A stretch of DNA of 64,000 nt from Allobosea sp. AAP35 (GCF_001295925.1 NZ_LJHQ01000003.1:248001-312000); one strand, 5' to 3'; shown: positions 8,357 through 17,290, numbered from the stretch's first letter. Notes: generated from the sequence alone by a model not told the origin. Numbers and translations are program-made.

Positions 8357-8800
8357 ATGCCTCTTCGCGACACGACCCCTCTCATGACGGCCTCGCAGCT
8401 CGAGAGCTTCCTCGACGAGGTCTTCCCGCAGCTTCATCTCGGCGGGCGCACCTATTTCGTCGAGGAGGTCGGGCCGATGAGCGCGCGGATGCGCTGCGAC
8501 TATCATGAGAAGCATCTGCGGCCGGGCGGGACGATCTCGGGCCCCACCATGATGGCGCTGGCGGACGTCGCGCTTTATGCCGCGATCCTCGGCCAGATCG
8601 GCCCCGTCGCGCTGGCGGTGACGACGAGCCTCAACTTCAATTTCCTGCGCAAGCCCGGACCGACGGCCCTGATCGGGGACGCAAAGCTGCTCAAGCTCGG
8701 CAAGCGGCTGGCGGTGGGCGAGGTCGCGCTGTTCTCGCAAGGCGAAAGCGAGATGGTCGCCCACGCAACGGGGACCTATTCGATTCCGGCCGAGCGCTGA
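8357..8800 (+). CDS. PaaI-family hotdog thioesterase
   Basis: About 147 residues with a single hotdog fold. Conserved stretch HLRPGGTISGPTMMALADVALYAAI contains the family's active-site region, followed by TTSLNFNFLRKPGP on the central strand. It likely hydrolyses an acyl-CoA; the substrate is not predictable. The start is uncertain: ATG 8357 (MPLRDTTPL) or ATG 8384 (MTASQLESF); neither has a strong ribosome site. It lies just upstream of rplM-rpsI but a palindromic repeat and a promoter separate them. Confidence 0.8.
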   Translation: MPLRDTTPLMTASQLESFLDEVFPQLHLGGRTYFVEEVGPMSARMRCDYHEKHLRPGGTISGPTMMALADVALYAAILGQIGPVALAVTTSLNFNFLRKPGPTALIGDAKLLKLGKRLAVGEVALFSQGESEMVAHATGTYSIPAER

Positions 8801-8811
8801 GGCGGACGCGT

Positions 8812-8877
8812 CGTCATTCTCGGGCTTGACCCGAGAATCTCTGGCCTGAGATGCCCGGGTCAAGCCCGGGCATGACG
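8812..8877. repeat. Intergenic palindromic repeat, copy E
   Basis: Two consecutive hairpins: CTCGGGCTTGACCCGAG, then GCCCGGGTCAAGCCCGGGC, bounded by CGTCATTC and CATGACGA. Same family as the other CTCGGG copies. It lies between the thioesterase gene and the rplM promoter and may also insulate the two. Confidence 0.8.
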
Positions 8878-8962
8878 AATGAGGCGACGCGGTATCCGAA
8901 TACCGTTTTCGGTATTTCGCTGAAAACAATGCGTTTTTCGGGTCGCGAGCGTCGAGTAGCGC

Positions 8963-8991
8963 TTGACACCGCAGTGGCCTGCCCCTATCCC
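8963..8991 (+). promoter_or_regulatory. Predicted promoter of rplM-rpsI
   Basis: TTGACA at 8963-8968, a 17-base spacer, then TATCCC at 8986-8991. This is a good -35 with a weaker -10, about 70 bases before the rplM start. Confidence 0.5.
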
Positions 8992-9057
8992 CCGTTCACA
9001 CCGCCGCCGGTCCTCCGGCGGCTTGTCCTTTTTTCAACGCTCCGAAGGGTGCCCGCG

Positions 9058-9519
9058 ATGAAGACCATCTCGCTCAAGCCCGCCGATGTCGAAAAGAAGT
9101 GGGTTGTGATCGACGCCTCCGGGCTCGTCGTGGGTCGTCTCGCCGCGGTTGTGGCGTTGCGTCTGCGCGGCAAGCACAAGCCGGCGTACACCCCCCATGT
9201 CGACTGCGGCGACAACATCATCGTCATCAATGCCGACAAGATCGTCCTGACCGGCCGCAAGCGCGACCAGAAGGTCTATTACCACCACACCGGCTATGCC
9301 GGCGGCATCAAGGAGCGTTCGGCCAAGTTCATTCTCGAAGGCCGCTTCCCGGAGCGGATCGTCGAGAAGGCCGTCGAGCGCATGCTGCCCCGCGGCCCGC
9401 TGTTCCGCCAGATCCTCGGTAATCTGCGCGTCTATAAGGGCGCCGAGCATCCCCACGCAGCCCAAATGCCGGAGGCGCTCGACGTCGCCGCGCTCAACAG
9501 CAAGAATGCGAGGGTCTGA
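9058..9519 (+). CDS. rplM: 50S ribosomal protein L13
   Basis: 153 residues, full-length L13. Recognisable stretches are [49 protein letters not shown] and [20 protein letters not shown]. It binds 23S rRNA early in large-subunit assembly. ATG at 9058 is preceded by GAAGGG. It is followed two bases after its stop by rpsI, the widely conserved L13-S9 operon. Confidence 0.98.
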   Translation: MKTISLKPADVEKKWVVIDASGLVVGRLAAVVALRLRGKHKPAYTPHVDCGDNIIVINADKIVLTGRKRDQKVYYHHTGYAGGIKERSAKFILEGRFPERIVEKAVERMLPRGPLFRQILGNLRVYKGAEHPHAAQMPEALDVAALNSKNARV

Positions 9520-9521
9520 CC

Positions 9522-10001
9522 ATGGCCGAGATTCTTCAGTCTCTCGAGCAGCTCGGCCAGGTCGCGACGTCGACCCAGCCCGAGGCTCCCGTCCACGTCA
9601 AGAAGATCGATGCGCAGGGCCGCGCCTATGCCACCGGCAAGCGCAAGAACGCCATCGCCCGCGTCTGGATCAAGCCCGGCACCGGCAAGATCACGGTCAA
9701 CACCCGTGACCAGGTGGTGTATTTCGCGCGCCCCGTGCTGCGCATGGTCCTGCAGCAGCCGCTGCAGCTCGTCGATCGCCTGACCCAGTACGACGTCGTC
9801 GTCACGGTCAAGGGCGGCGGGCTCTCCGGCCAGGCCGGCGCGGTGCGCCACGGCATTTCCAAGGCCCTGACCTTCTATGAGCCCGAGCTTCGCGGCCCGC
9901 TCAAGAAGGAAGGCTTCCTGACCCGCGACTCGCGCGTCGTCGAGCGCAAGAAGTTCGGCAAGGCCAAGGCCCGCCGCAGCTTCCAGTTCTCGAAGCGCTG
10001 A
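9522..10001 (+). CDS. rpsI: 30S ribosomal protein S9
   Basis: 159 residues. The C-terminal 130 are classic S9, with [37 protein letters not shown] and the basic tail [15 protein letters not shown], which reaches the P-site tRNA. The first 25 or so residues ([13 protein letters not shown]...) are the acidic extension usual in Alphaproteobacteria. It is co-transcribed with rplM, with two bases between them. Confidence 0.98.
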   Translation: MAEILQSLEQLGQVATSTQPEAPVHVKKIDAQGRAYATGKRKNAIARVWIKPGTGKITVNTRDQVVYFARPVLRMVLQQPLQLVDRLTQYDVVVTVKGGGLSGQAGAVRHGISKALTFYEPELRGPLKKEGFLTRDSRVVERKKFGKAKARRSFQFSKR

Positions 10002-10027
10002 TCGTTTTTCGATCACCGGTCATGTGC

Positions 10028-10056
10028 AAAGGGCGGCTCGCAAGGGCCGCCCTTTT
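10028..10056 (+). terminator. Rho-independent terminator of rplM-rpsI
   Basis: Ten-base stem AAAGGGCGGC (10028-10037) pairs with GCCGCCCTTT (10046-10055), and the stem ends in a T run. It lies 26 bases after the rpsI stop. Confidence 0.8.
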
Positions 10057-10080
10057 CGTATTCACTGCCGTGGCTCAGCC

Positions 10081-10191
10081 CTCATCCTGAGGAGGCCGCG
10101 AAGCGGTCGTCTCGAAGGATGCTCCAGCAGGCGCCAGTGGCATCTGGAGCATCCTTCGAGACGCAGGCCTTCGGCCCGCTCCTCAGGATGT
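10081..10191. repeat. Palindromic repeat (CTCATCCTGAGGA type)
   Basis: Begins CTCATCCTGAGGAGGCCGCG and ends GCTCCTCAGGATG. Inner arms GAAGGATGCTCCAG (left) and CTGGAGCATCCTTC (right) are exact inverses. This is a third palindrome type in the window, lying between rpsI and the SDR gene. Confidence 0.85.
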
Positions 10192-10230
10192 GGGCTCGGG
10201 TTTGAAAAGCGACCACCCAAGGAGCCGCCC

Positions 10231-10983
10231 ATGTCCCGTCCCGTCCTCCTCGTCACCGGCGGCAGCCGGGGCATCGGCGCCGCCATTTGCATCATGGCTG
10301 CGCAGCGCGGCTATGACGTCGCGGTGAACTATCAGGCCAATGGCGATGCGGCGGCCAAGGTCGTCGCGGCCTGCGAGGCGGCGGGGGCGAGGGCGGTCGC
10401 GCTGCAGGGCGACATGTCGCAACAGCCAGACATCGCCTGCGTCTTCACGCAGGCGCAGGCGGCGCTCGGCCCGCTCACCCATGTCGTCAACAATGCCGGC
10501 ATCACCGGCCCGGCGAGCAAGCTGGCCGACGCCGACCCGCAGACCATCCGCACCTGCATCGACGTCAACGTCACCGGCGCGATCCTGGTCGCGCGCGAGG
10601 CGACCCGCGCGCTACTCGCCAACGACGCGGCGAAGGGCAGGGCCATCGTCAACATCTCCTCGATCGCCGCCGGCCTCGGCTCGCCCGACGAGTTCGTCTG
10701 GTATGCGGCCTCCAAGGGCGCGATCGATTCCCTGACGCTTGGCATGGCCAAGGAATTGGCTCCCTCAGGCATCCGGGTCAATGCGGTGGCGCCGGGCATG
10801 ACCGAGACCGAGATCCACGCTTTGTCCTCGGGCGAGCCCGGCCGCGTCGCCCGCATCGCGCCGACGATCCCCATCAAGCGCGCCGCCCAGCCCGAAGAGG
10901 TGGCGGAGGTGGTGCTCTTTGCCCTGTCGGACGCGGCCTCCTACGTCGTCGGCTCGATCCTGCGCGTCGGCGGCGGTCGGTAG
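10231..10983 (+). CDS. SDR family oxidoreductase (glucose 1-dehydrogenase-like)
   Basis: 250 residues, a classical short-chain dehydrogenase. Cofactor motif TGGSRGIG near residue 8, NNAG, and the catalytic SS...YAASK set (ISSIAAGLG, then WYAASKGAID). The C-terminal IRVNAVAPGMTETEIH is typical of the FabG/glucose dehydrogenase-like branch. The residue after the second strand region (AVNYQANGD) lacks the acidic residue of NAD-specific enzymes, which hints at NADP. Start ATG 10231 has AAGGAG six bases upstream. Substrate unknown. Confidence 0.85.
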   Translation: MSRPVLLVTGGSRGIGAAICIMAAQRGYDVAVNYQANGDAAAKVVAACEAAGARAVALQGDMSQQPDIACVFTQAQAALGPLTHVVNNAGITGPASKLADADPQTIRTCIDVNVTGAILVAREATRALLANDAAKGRAIVNISSIAAGLGSPDEFVWYAASKGAIDSLTLGMAKELAPSGIRVNAVAPGMTETEIHALSSGEPGRVARIAPTIPIKRAAQPEEVAEVVLFALSDAASYVVGSILRVGGGR

Positions 10984-11083
10984 CCTTTGCCGACATGCCG
11001 CGATCGCCGCAGGCGGCGACGCGGCGGTTGGCCCTGGGGCGCGCGGCGGCTATAGCTCCGCCCCACAGCCTTGCAGCGGGGAC

Positions 11084-11908
11084 ATGAGCGAAGCGATGGC
11101 CGCATGGCTCTATCAGATACACTCCACCGTGCTGATCAGCCTGGCGGTGATGCTGGCGCTGGGGATCTGTGTGGCAGCGCCCTGGGTGGCGCATAACCTG
11201 TTTCGCCTGAAGCCGAACGCGGAGCGGTCTTTGGCCGCGCTCGATGCCTTCAAGCTGATCGGCCCGCTCACCGGCATCTTCACCGCCTTCCTCCTGCTGC
11301 AATCGGTCAATCGCCTGCATGATGCGCGCCGATTGGTCGAGAGCCAGGCGATGAATCTGCTGCAACTCGACCGCGCATTGGGTCGTATCGATTCCGCCGA
11401 GAGCGCCGATGCCCGCCGGGCAGTGCGCGAGTATGCCCGCATCCTGGTCGATCGGGGCTGGCCGGCGATGCGCGCCCAGAAGGCGAGCCCCGAGGTCGGC
11501 ACGGCTCTCGGTCTTCTGTCGGAGCGTATCGACGCTCTTGCCATCGCGTCAGCGGGAGACCGCAGCGCGCTCGAACTGATCTCCGCCGGCCTTGAAGCGG
11601 TGGGCGATGTCCAGTCTCAGATCGAAGCGGCCGCAGCCGGCGGATTGCCTGACACCTTCTGGCTTGCCGTGGTGCTTCTACTCCTCCTGATGACAGCCGA
11701 GGCGGCGATGATCGTGCCGCGCTGGGCCGTGATCCTGCCGCTGGCCGGCTATTCCGGCGGGATCGGTCTCCTGATCGGACTCCTCTTCGTGATGGACCGG
11801 CCCTTCCTTGGCGATCAGAGTGCCGATCCGTCTCCGATCGAACGCAGCATCGCGACGCTTGATCTGCGTGCTCAACTCATGTCGCGACCGCCGCAGGCGC
11901 AGCCATGA
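11084..11908 (+). CDS. DUF4239 (bestrophin-like domain) membrane protein
   Basis: 274 residues with two hydrophobic segments near the N-terminus (about 15-35 and 57-75), a long helical soluble part with VESQAMNLLQLDRALG, and two more membrane segments (about 190-208 and 217-240) followed by VMDRPFLGD. This topology and the final motif match DUF4239 proteins, whose function is not established. Start ATG at 11084; upstream in-frame sequence overlaps the SDR gene and is unconserved. It may form a unit with the next two genes. Confidence 0.65.
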   Translation: MSEAMAAWLYQIHSTVLISLAVMLALGICVAAPWVAHNLFRLKPNAERSLAALDAFKLIGPLTGIFTAFLLLQSVNRLHDARRLVESQAMNLLQLDRALGRIDSAESADARRAVREYARILVDRGWPAMRAQKASPEVGTALGLLSERIDALAIASAGDRSALELISAGLEAVGDVQSQIEAAAAGGLPDTFWLAVVLLLLLMTAEAAMIVPRWAVILPLAGYSGGIGLLIGLLFVMDRPFLGDQSADPSPIERSIATLDLRAQLMSRPPQAQP

Positions 11909-11939
11909 GACACCCTTCCAACCGCCCGGACCCCGACCC

Positions 11940-12221
11940 ATGCGCGTCCTCCTGATCCTCATCGCCTTCGGCATGATCGCCGTGCCGGCCCTGATCGCGC
12001 TGGCGCGGCGAGATTTGCCGCGCGGACGTCGCATCGGCAATGCGCTGGTGATCTTCCTCGCGCCGGCCTTCGCGCTCGGGCTGATTCATGGCGTGCCGGA
12101 ACTCGACGGACGCGCCCTGCAGAACCCCGTCGGCTGGACTGTCCTGCGGATGGTGCTGTCGGGGCTGGCGCTGATCCTGCCCTGGTGCCTGTATGTCTGG
12201 CTCGTTGGCCGCAAGCCCTGA
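11940..12221 (+). CDS. Small hypothetical membrane protein
   Basis: 93 residues with three likely membrane helices (about 2-20, 35-50, 68-88) and a basic loop RRDLPRGRR. I recognise no family. It sits 31 bases after the DUF4239 gene and 17 bases before the agmatinase-like gene, so co-transcription is likely. Confidence 0.6.
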   Translation: MRVLLILIAFGMIAVPALIALARRDLPRGRRIGNALVIFLAPAFALGLIHGVPELDGRALQNPVGWTVLRMVLSGLALILPWCLYVWLVGRKP

Positions 12222-12238
12222 CGTCACGGATCATCCTC

Positions 12239-13195
12239 ATGACTGAACCCGCCGAGACGCCGCCAATCGACCACGCCTTCACCGGCGACAGGCGCGGCCC
12301 CGCCCAGGACCCGACCTATGCCGGCGCGCTCTCCTTCATGCGGCGGCGCTATTCCAAGGACGTCTCGGGCTGCGATCTGGTGATCTGGGGCGTGCCGTTC
12401 GATCTCGCCGTCTCGAACCGCCCAGGCACGCGTTTCGGGCCCCAGGCCCTGCGCCGCGCCAGCGCGATCTTCGATGGCGATGCGCAGTACCCCTCGCGGA
12501 TCGACCCGTTCGAGCGCCTGAGCGCCGTCGATTATGGCGACTGCCTGCTGCCACGCAGCGATCTGCAGGGCTGTGCGCGAGCGATCGAGCAGGAGGCGGC
12601 GGGCATCCTTGCGGCGGGCGCCCATCTCGTCACGCTGGGCGGCGACCATTTCATCACCCTGCCGCTGCTGCGCGCCCATGTCGCCCGCCATGGCAAACTC
12701 GCGCTGGTCCAGTTCGACGCGCATCAGGACACCTGGGACGACGGCATCGGCGCGATCAGCCATGGCTCCTTCGTGCTGGAGGCGGTGCGCGAGGGCTTGA
12801 TCGACACCGACCGCTCAATCCAGATCGGCCTGCGCACCGTGGCGCCGCGCGATTGCGGCATCGCCGTGCTCGACGCCTATGCCACCCATGAGCTCGGTGT
12901 CGCCGGCACGATCGCGCGCATCCGCGAGCGGGTGGGGGCGGGGCCGGCCTATTTGACCTTCGACATCGACGCGCTCGACCCCGCCTTCGCGCCGGGCACC
13001 GGCACGCCGGTGGCCGGCGGTTTCACCTCGGATCAGGCGCTGCGCATGGTCTGGGGGCTGCGCGATCTCGACTTTCGCGGCATGGACGTGGTCGAGATCT
13101 CGCCCCCCTACGACCATGCCGACACGACCGCGATCGCGGGGGCGGCGCTGGTGCAGCACTATATCCAGGCGCTGGCGTTGAAGAGGGTGGGTTGA
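12239..13195 (+). CDS. speB: Agmatinase / ureohydrolase family protein
   Basis: 318 residues with all arginase-fold manganese ligands: GGDH (His137), D160-A-H162-Q-D164 and D242-I-D244. It likely hydrolyses agmatine to putrescine and urea in the cytoplasm. Members of this family also include guanidinobutyrase and other guanidine hydrolases, so the exact substrate is a family-based guess. Start ATG 12239, just after the small membrane protein gene. Confidence 0.85.
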   Translation: MTEPAETPPIDHAFTGDRRGPAQDPTYAGALSFMRRRYSKDVSGCDLVIWGVPFDLAVSNRPGTRFGPQALRRASAIFDGDAQYPSRIDPFERLSAVDYGDCLLPRSDLQGCARAIEQEAAGILAAGAHLVTLGGDHFITLPLLRAHVARHGKLALVQFDAHQDTWDDGIGAISHGSFVLEAVREGLIDTDRSIQIGLRTVAPRDCGIAVLDAYATHELGVAGTIARIRERVGAGPAYLTFDIDALDPAFAPGTGTPVAGGFTSDQALRMVWGLRDLDFRGMDVVEISPPYDHADTTAIAGAALVQHYIQALALKRVG

Positions 13196-13269
13196 ATCTT
13201 GATGTGAGGGATTGGAATCGGTTTGGCAGCCTCCCAGTGCAAGCGGTTCAAATCCTTGGCCCTTGCGCC

Positions 13270-13361
13270 CGTCATGCTCGGGCTCGACCCGAGCCTCTCG
13301 ACCCGAGCCTCTCGATCCGGAGATTCTCGGGTCGCCGCTTTGCGCCGCCCGAGAATGACGG
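13270..13361. repeat. Intergenic palindromic repeat, copy G
   Basis: Begins CGTCATGCTCGGGCTCGACC, contains a short internal duplication of CGACCCGAGCCTCT, and ends GCCCGAGAATGACG. Member of the CTCGGG family. It separates the agmatinase gene from the argC leader region. Confidence 0.8.
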
Positions 13362-13403
13362 CGTGCAATTGACAGCGCGTCCGCCCTCCCTCATATCCCG
13401 ATC

Positions 13404-13463
13404 ATGACCACGATACTGTCCCGACGTCGCACCGCACCGGCCGCCCTAGCGCGCCCGCGATGA
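13404..13463 (+). CDS. Possible arginine-rich leader peptide upstream of argC
   Basis: A 19-codon frame, MTTILSRRRTAPAALARPR, has three consecutive arginine codons (CGA CGT CGC) and two more near its end. Its stop is 29 bases before a rho-independent terminator, and argC begins 50 bases after that terminator. This layout is that of amino-acid attenuators. Against it: arginine codons are frequent in GC-rich DNA, the frame has no clear Shine-Dalgarno, and I found no obvious alternative antiterminator pairing. Confidence 0.35.
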   Translation: MTTILSRRRTAPAALARPR

Positions 13464-13492
13464 CGCTCGGCTTGATGTCCGAACGCCCGCGA

Positions 13493-13516
13493 CCGCGCCC
13501 TGAGCGCGGTTTTTTT
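13493..13516 (+). terminator. Rho-independent terminator between speB and argC
   Basis: Stem CCGCGC (13493-13498), loop CCTGA, stem GCGCGG (13504-13509), then seven Ts. It is 298 bases beyond the speB stop and 50 bases before argC, which places it better as a leader terminator or the end of a short RNA than as the speB terminator. Confidence 0.7.
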
Positions 13517-13566
13517 ATGCCTGAAGCCGACCAAGCATCTTGTCCATGCCGGTCTTGGAGGTCCCG

Positions 13567-14502
13567 ATGAGCCAGAACCTGAAATCCATCTTCATTGACG
13601 GCGAGGCCGGCACCACCGGGCTCGGTATCCGCGAGCGCCTCGCCGCGATGCAGGGCGTCGTCATCAAGAGCATCGACCCCGACAAGCGCAAGGACCCCGC
13701 CGCGCGCCAGCAGATGATGGCCGATGTCGATCTCGTCGTGCTCTGCCTGCCCGACGATGCCGCCAAGGAATCGGTCGCGCTCGCCGACGAACTCGGCGAC
13801 GACTCGCCCAAGATCGTCGACGCCTCGACCGCCTATCGCGTTGCGCCCGACTGGGTCTATGGCTTTGCCGAACTCGAGCATGGCCATGGCGCCCGGATCG
13901 CGGCTTCGACCCGCGTCTCCAATCCTGGCTGCTATCCGACTGGTGGCATCGCGCTGCTGCGGCCGCTGGTCGATGCCGGCTTCATCGCGCCCGACCACCC
14001 GATCACCGTCAACGCGGTCTCCGGCTATTCCGGCGGGGGAAAAAGCATGATCGAGGCCTATGAGGCCGGCATCGCGCCGGCCTTCGAGCTCTACGGGCTG
14101 GGCCTCCAGCACAAGCACCTGCCCGAACTGCAGCAATATGCCAAGCTGACACGCCGGCCGATCTTCATCCCCTCGGTCGGGAATTTCCGCCAGGGCATGC
14201 TGGTCTCGGTCCCGCTGCATCTCGATCTGCTGCCGGGCAAGCCCAAGGCGGCCGATCTCGCCGATGCGCTGGCCGAGCATTATGCCGGCTCGACCTATGT
14301 CAGCGTCGTGCCCGCAGTGCAGGCGGGCGGCAAGCTGGAGCCGGAAGCGCTCAACGACACCAACAAGCTGGAGCTGCGGGTCTTCGGCGACGACGATCTG
14401 CGCCAGGCCGTGCTGGTCGCGCGGCTCGACAATCTCGGCAAGGGTGCATCGGGTGCCGCCGTACAGAACATCCGGCTGATGCTGGGGTTGGCGGAGAAGT
14501 AG
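13567..14502 (+). CDS. argC: N-acetyl-gamma-glutamyl-phosphate reductase
   Basis: 311 residues, the short (type 2) ArgC. It reduces N-acetylglutamyl phosphate to the semialdehyde with NADPH in arginine synthesis. Cofactor-binding EAGTTGLGIRERL lies at the N-terminus. The catalytic cysteine is C122 in SNPGCYPTGG, and GYSGGGKSMIE and LQHKHLPELQ follow in the substrate domain. Start ATG at 13567; GGAGG at 13557-13561 gives a six-base-spaced ribosome site. An upstream ATG at 13540 is possible but overlaps that site. Confidence 0.95.
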   Translation: MSQNLKSIFIDGEAGTTGLGIRERLAAMQGVVIKSIDPDKRKDPAARQQMMADVDLVVLCLPDDAAKESVALADELGDDSPKIVDASTAYRVAPDWVYGFAELEHGHGARIAASTRVSNPGCYPTGGIALLRPLVDAGFIAPDHPITVNAVSGYSGGGKSMIEAYEAGIAPAFELYGLGLQHKHLPELQQYAKLTRRPIFIPSVGNFRQGMLVSVPLHLDLLPGKPKAADLADALAEHYAGSTYVSVVPAVQAGGKLEPEALNDTNKLELRVFGDDDLRQAVLVARLDNLGKGASGAAVQNIRLMLGLAEK

Positions 14503-14509
14503 TTCACGC

Positions 14510-14608
14510 CGTCATGCTCGGGCCGCGCTGAGCGCGGACCCGAGCATCTCTGTCAGATTGAGGCGCCAGTGCGGCCTGAGATGCTCGGGGCAAGCCCGAG
14601 CATGACGA
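14510..14608. repeat. Intergenic palindromic repeat, copy H
   Basis: Begins CGTCATGCTCGGGCCGCGC, ends GCCCGAGCATGACG, with inner arms ACCCGAGCATCTC and GAGATGCTCGGGG. It lies between the convergent argC and FAH-family genes. Confidence 0.8.
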
Positions 14609-14618
14609 TCGTCGCGCC

Positions 14619-15467
14619 TCAGCCCTGATAGGCCTTGAAGTGCTGCTGCTGCTCGCCGAGCCCTTCGATGCCGAGCTTGACGATTTCGCCGCCCTTCAGG
14701 AAGCGTGGTGGCTTGAAGCCGAGCCCGACGCCCGGCGGTGTGCCGGTGGTGATGACATCACCCGGATCCAGCCGCATGAACTGGCTGATATAGTGGACGA
14801 GATAGGCGCAGCCGAAGATCATCGTCTTGCTTGATCCGTTCTGGACGCGCTCGCCATCGACCTCGAGCCACATCGCGAGGTTTTGCACATCCGCGATCTC
14901 GTCGGCCGTCACCAGCCAGGGGCCGAGCGGCCCGAATGTCGGGCAGCCCTTGCCCTTGGCCCATTGCCCGCCGCGCTCGATCTGGAACTCGCGCTCCGAG
15001 ACGTCGTTGCAGACGGCAAAGCCGGCGATCGCGGCCATCGCCTTGTCTTCCGGGATATAGGAGCCGCCATCGCCGATGACGATCGCCAGTTCGACCTCCC
15101 AGTCCGTCTTCACCGAACCCTTGGGGATGATGACGTCGTCATGGGGCCCGACGATGCAACTCGGCGCCTTGTTGAAGAGGATCGGCTCCTTGGGAATCTC
15201 GGCGCCGGTTTCAGCCGCGTGGTCGGCGAAGTTGAGCCCGACCGCGATGAAATTGCGAACATCGCCGACGCAGGCGCCGATGCGCGGCGACCCGGAAACC
15301 ACCCGCAACGATTCGGGGTCGAGTGCCCGAATTTTAGCCAGCGAGGCCGCCGACAAGGCTTGGCCGGCGAGGTCCGGGATCGCCCCGGAGAGGTCGCGCA
15401 TGACGCCCTTCGCATCGAGAAGAGCCGGCTTTTCCTGGCCAAGCGCACCGTAACGTAGCAGTTTCAC
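14619..15467 (-). CDS. Fumarylacetoacetate hydrolase (FAH) family protein
   Basis: 282 residues. The FAH catalytic domain begins near residue 70 (VGLNFADHAAETG) and carries the metal-binding acidic residues in WEVELAIVIGDGG and the conserved NDVSEREFQ and TGTPPGVGLG segments. Related enzymes cleave C-C bonds of diketo acids such as 2,4-diketo-3-deoxy sugar acids or ureidoglycolate; the substrate here is not determined. Start is GTG at 15467, with GGGGGAAA a few bases upstream. No catabolic neighbours help to fix its role. Confidence 0.85.
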   Translation of the reverse strand: MKLLRYGALGQEKPALLDAKGVMRDLSGAIPDLAGQALSAASLAKIRALDPESLRVVSGSPRIGACVGDVRNFIAVGLNFADHAAETGAEIPKEPILFNKAPSCIVGPHDDVIIPKGSVKTDWEVELAIVIGDGGSYIPEDKAMAAIAGFAVCNDVSEREFQIERGGQWAKGKGCPTFGPLGPWLVTADEIADVQNLAMWLEVDGERVQNGSSKTMIFGCAYLVHYISQFMRLDPGDVITTGTPPGVGLGFKPPRFLKGGEIVKLGIEGLGEQQQHFKAYQG

Positions 15468-15894
15468 GTCGTTTCCCCCGTTTCAAACGATCTAATTGGG
15501 GCGTGATCCTGACAAGATGGCAGGCGCAAACACAAGCCTGTTCCTGCGCATGGCGCCGCTGCATGGTGATGCCGGTCATGTTGTTGCGCGAATGCCACGA
15601 GGATCATGAAAGCTGCGTGCCCGGGTTTTGTGCGCAGCCGAACAATTCGGCACAGCCTAAGCCGGAAACCGGGGATAGTTCGTATATAAACCATCCTTTT
15701 GGCCCATGCGTCGAAGCCGGCAAGGCAAATAATCGACAATATTGGGCCTTTTCGACCAAGCGACCCGTCAAAGCGGCGTTGGCGCGGCGTAATTGCGGCG
15801 TCGAGGGCGGGATTGCGGCGGCAAACGGCTCGGTCCATGTTCGTGTTCAGCGAAGCAAATCAGCTTCCAAGAAACGACACACGGGATGGATCTC
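15468..15894. other. Intergenic region between FAH-family gene and fadL
   Basis: 427 bases between divergent genes. Open frames here have no recognisable protein sequence. A short hairpin (GCCGAACAATTCGGC, about 15638-15652) and an AT-richer stretch (TTCGTATATAAACCATCC, about 15679-15696) suggest promoters for fadL, but no confident -35/-10 pair can be named. Confidence 0.4.
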
Positions 15895-17232
15895 ATGAAG
15901 GGCTTTGTTCGCACAGCAGCAGTTGCTACGGTCTCGGCAGCCGCGCTCATGGTTGCGGGAGCGGCCCAGGCCAGCTCCTTTGCGATCCGCAGCGGCCAGA
16001 GCGCCGAGGGTCTCGGCATGGCCTATGCGGGCGCGGCGTCCGGCGGCATCGGCATGGGCGCGATGGCCTGGAACCCGGCCACGATCACCATGTTTCCCGG
16101 CCGCAACAGCCAGTGGAACGTGACGTATCTCTATGCCAACGCCTCCTATGATCCGACATCGCCGACCCGGCTGGGTTCGCCCGTCGGTCCGCTGAGCCCG
16201 ATCCAGAACGGCAGCGGCAACATCGGCGGCGATGGGGCCTTCATCCCCGCCTCCTATTCGGCCTGGCAGTTGACCGACCGGTTCTGGGTCGGCCTGACCA
16301 CGGGCGCGCCGTTCGGCCTGCGATCCAAGGCCGACGATCAGGTTTATGCCGGTCAGGTCTATGGTCGCTCCGCCACATTGCGCACCATCAACGTCTCGCC
16401 GACCATCGGCTACAAGGTCAATGACTGGCTCTCGATCGGTGCCGCCTTCCAGGTCCAGTACCTGAAGACCAGCCTCAAGAACGCGACGGGCGCCACGCTG
16501 GCGACGGCGATCGGCCCCAACGCGCCCAACCAGATTCTGAAGGGCGATTCGATCGATTACGGCTTCCGGGTCGGTGCGACGCTGACGCCAATGCAGGGCA
16601 CCACGATCGGTCTCGCCTACCGCTCCTCGATCCGCCAGACGCTGGAGGGGACGATCTCGACCGTTGCCGGCGTGTCACCGATCAAGGCCAATCTCAATCT
16701 GCCCGACTCCGTCGTGTTCGGCGTGTCGCAGGTCATCAACGACCAGTGGCAGGCTCATCTCGGTGTCGAGTGGACGAACTGGAGCCGCTTCCGCCGCATC
16801 CCGATCGTCAGCCAGATCAGCGGCCTGCCGATCTCGAGCCTCAACTTCGTCTATGACGACAGCTGGTATTTCAGCGGCGGCGTCGAGTACAAGTACAACC
16901 AGGCGCTGACACTGCGCGCCGGCGTCGCCTACGAGCTTTCGGCGGTCAACGACACCAATCGCACGGTCTTCATCTCGGACAATGACCGGCTTTGGCTCTC
17001 GGCGGGTGCGAGCTATCAGGTCAGCGACAAGCTCAAGCTGGACCTTGGCTATACCTACATCCATGTCACCAAGGCTTCGGTGAACTATGGCGGCACCCAC
17101 CCGCAGCAGGGTCCGGTCTTCTTCTCCGCCGAGGCCAAGCCCTATATCCACATCGTCTCGGCCGGCCTGACCTATCGCTGGGACAATCCGGCGGAAGCGA
17201 TCCCCGCCCAGCCGGTCGTGCGCAAGTTCTGA
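15895..17232 (+). CDS. fadL: FadL/OmpP1-type outer-membrane long-chain fatty acid transporter
   Basis: 445 residues. A signal peptide of about 25 residues (MKGFVRTAAVATVSAAALMV..., cleavage after AQA) precedes SSFAIRSGQSAEGLGMAYAGAAS. This is the FadL hatch-type N-terminus with GMAYAGAA and NPATI. The rest alternates beta strands and ends in TYRWDNP...VVRKF with a C-terminal Phe, as in outer-membrane barrels. It should admit long-chain fatty acids or other hydrophobic compounds. ATG 15895 is preferred over 15886 because a GGGATGG stretch precedes it and it gives a clean signal peptide. Confidence 0.9.
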   Translation: MKGFVRTAAVATVSAAALMVAGAAQASSFAIRSGQSAEGLGMAYAGAASGGIGMGAMAWNPATITMFPGRNSQWNVTYLYANASYDPTSPTRLGSPVGPLSPIQNGSGNIGGDGAFIPASYSAWQLTDRFWVGLTTGAPFGLRSKADDQVYAGQVYGRSATLRTINVSPTIGYKVNDWLSIGAAFQVQYLKTSLKNATGATLATAIGPNAPNQILKGDSIDYGFRVGATLTPMQGTTIGLAYRSSIRQTLEGTISTVAGVSPIKANLNLPDSVVFGVSQVINDQWQAHLGVEWTNWSRFRRIPIVSQISGLPISSLNFVYDDSWYFSGGVEYKYNQALTLRAGVAYELSAVNDTNRTVFISDNDRLWLSAGASYQVSDKLKLDLGYTYIHVTKASVNYGGTHPQQGPVFFSAEAKPYIHIVSAGLTYRWDNPAEAIPAQPVVRKF

Positions 17233-17256
17233 GCCACGCCGTTCCTGAACGCTCGA

Positions 17257-17290
17257 AGAAAGCCGGTCCTCGCGGGCCGGCTTTCTGGTT
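17257..17290 (+). terminator. Terminator after fadL
   Basis: AGAAAGCCGG (17257-17266) pairs with CCGGCTTTCT (17277-17286). The stem is symmetrical, with A-rich and T-rich flanks, and can serve both fadL and the converging phaC. Confidence 0.7.
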
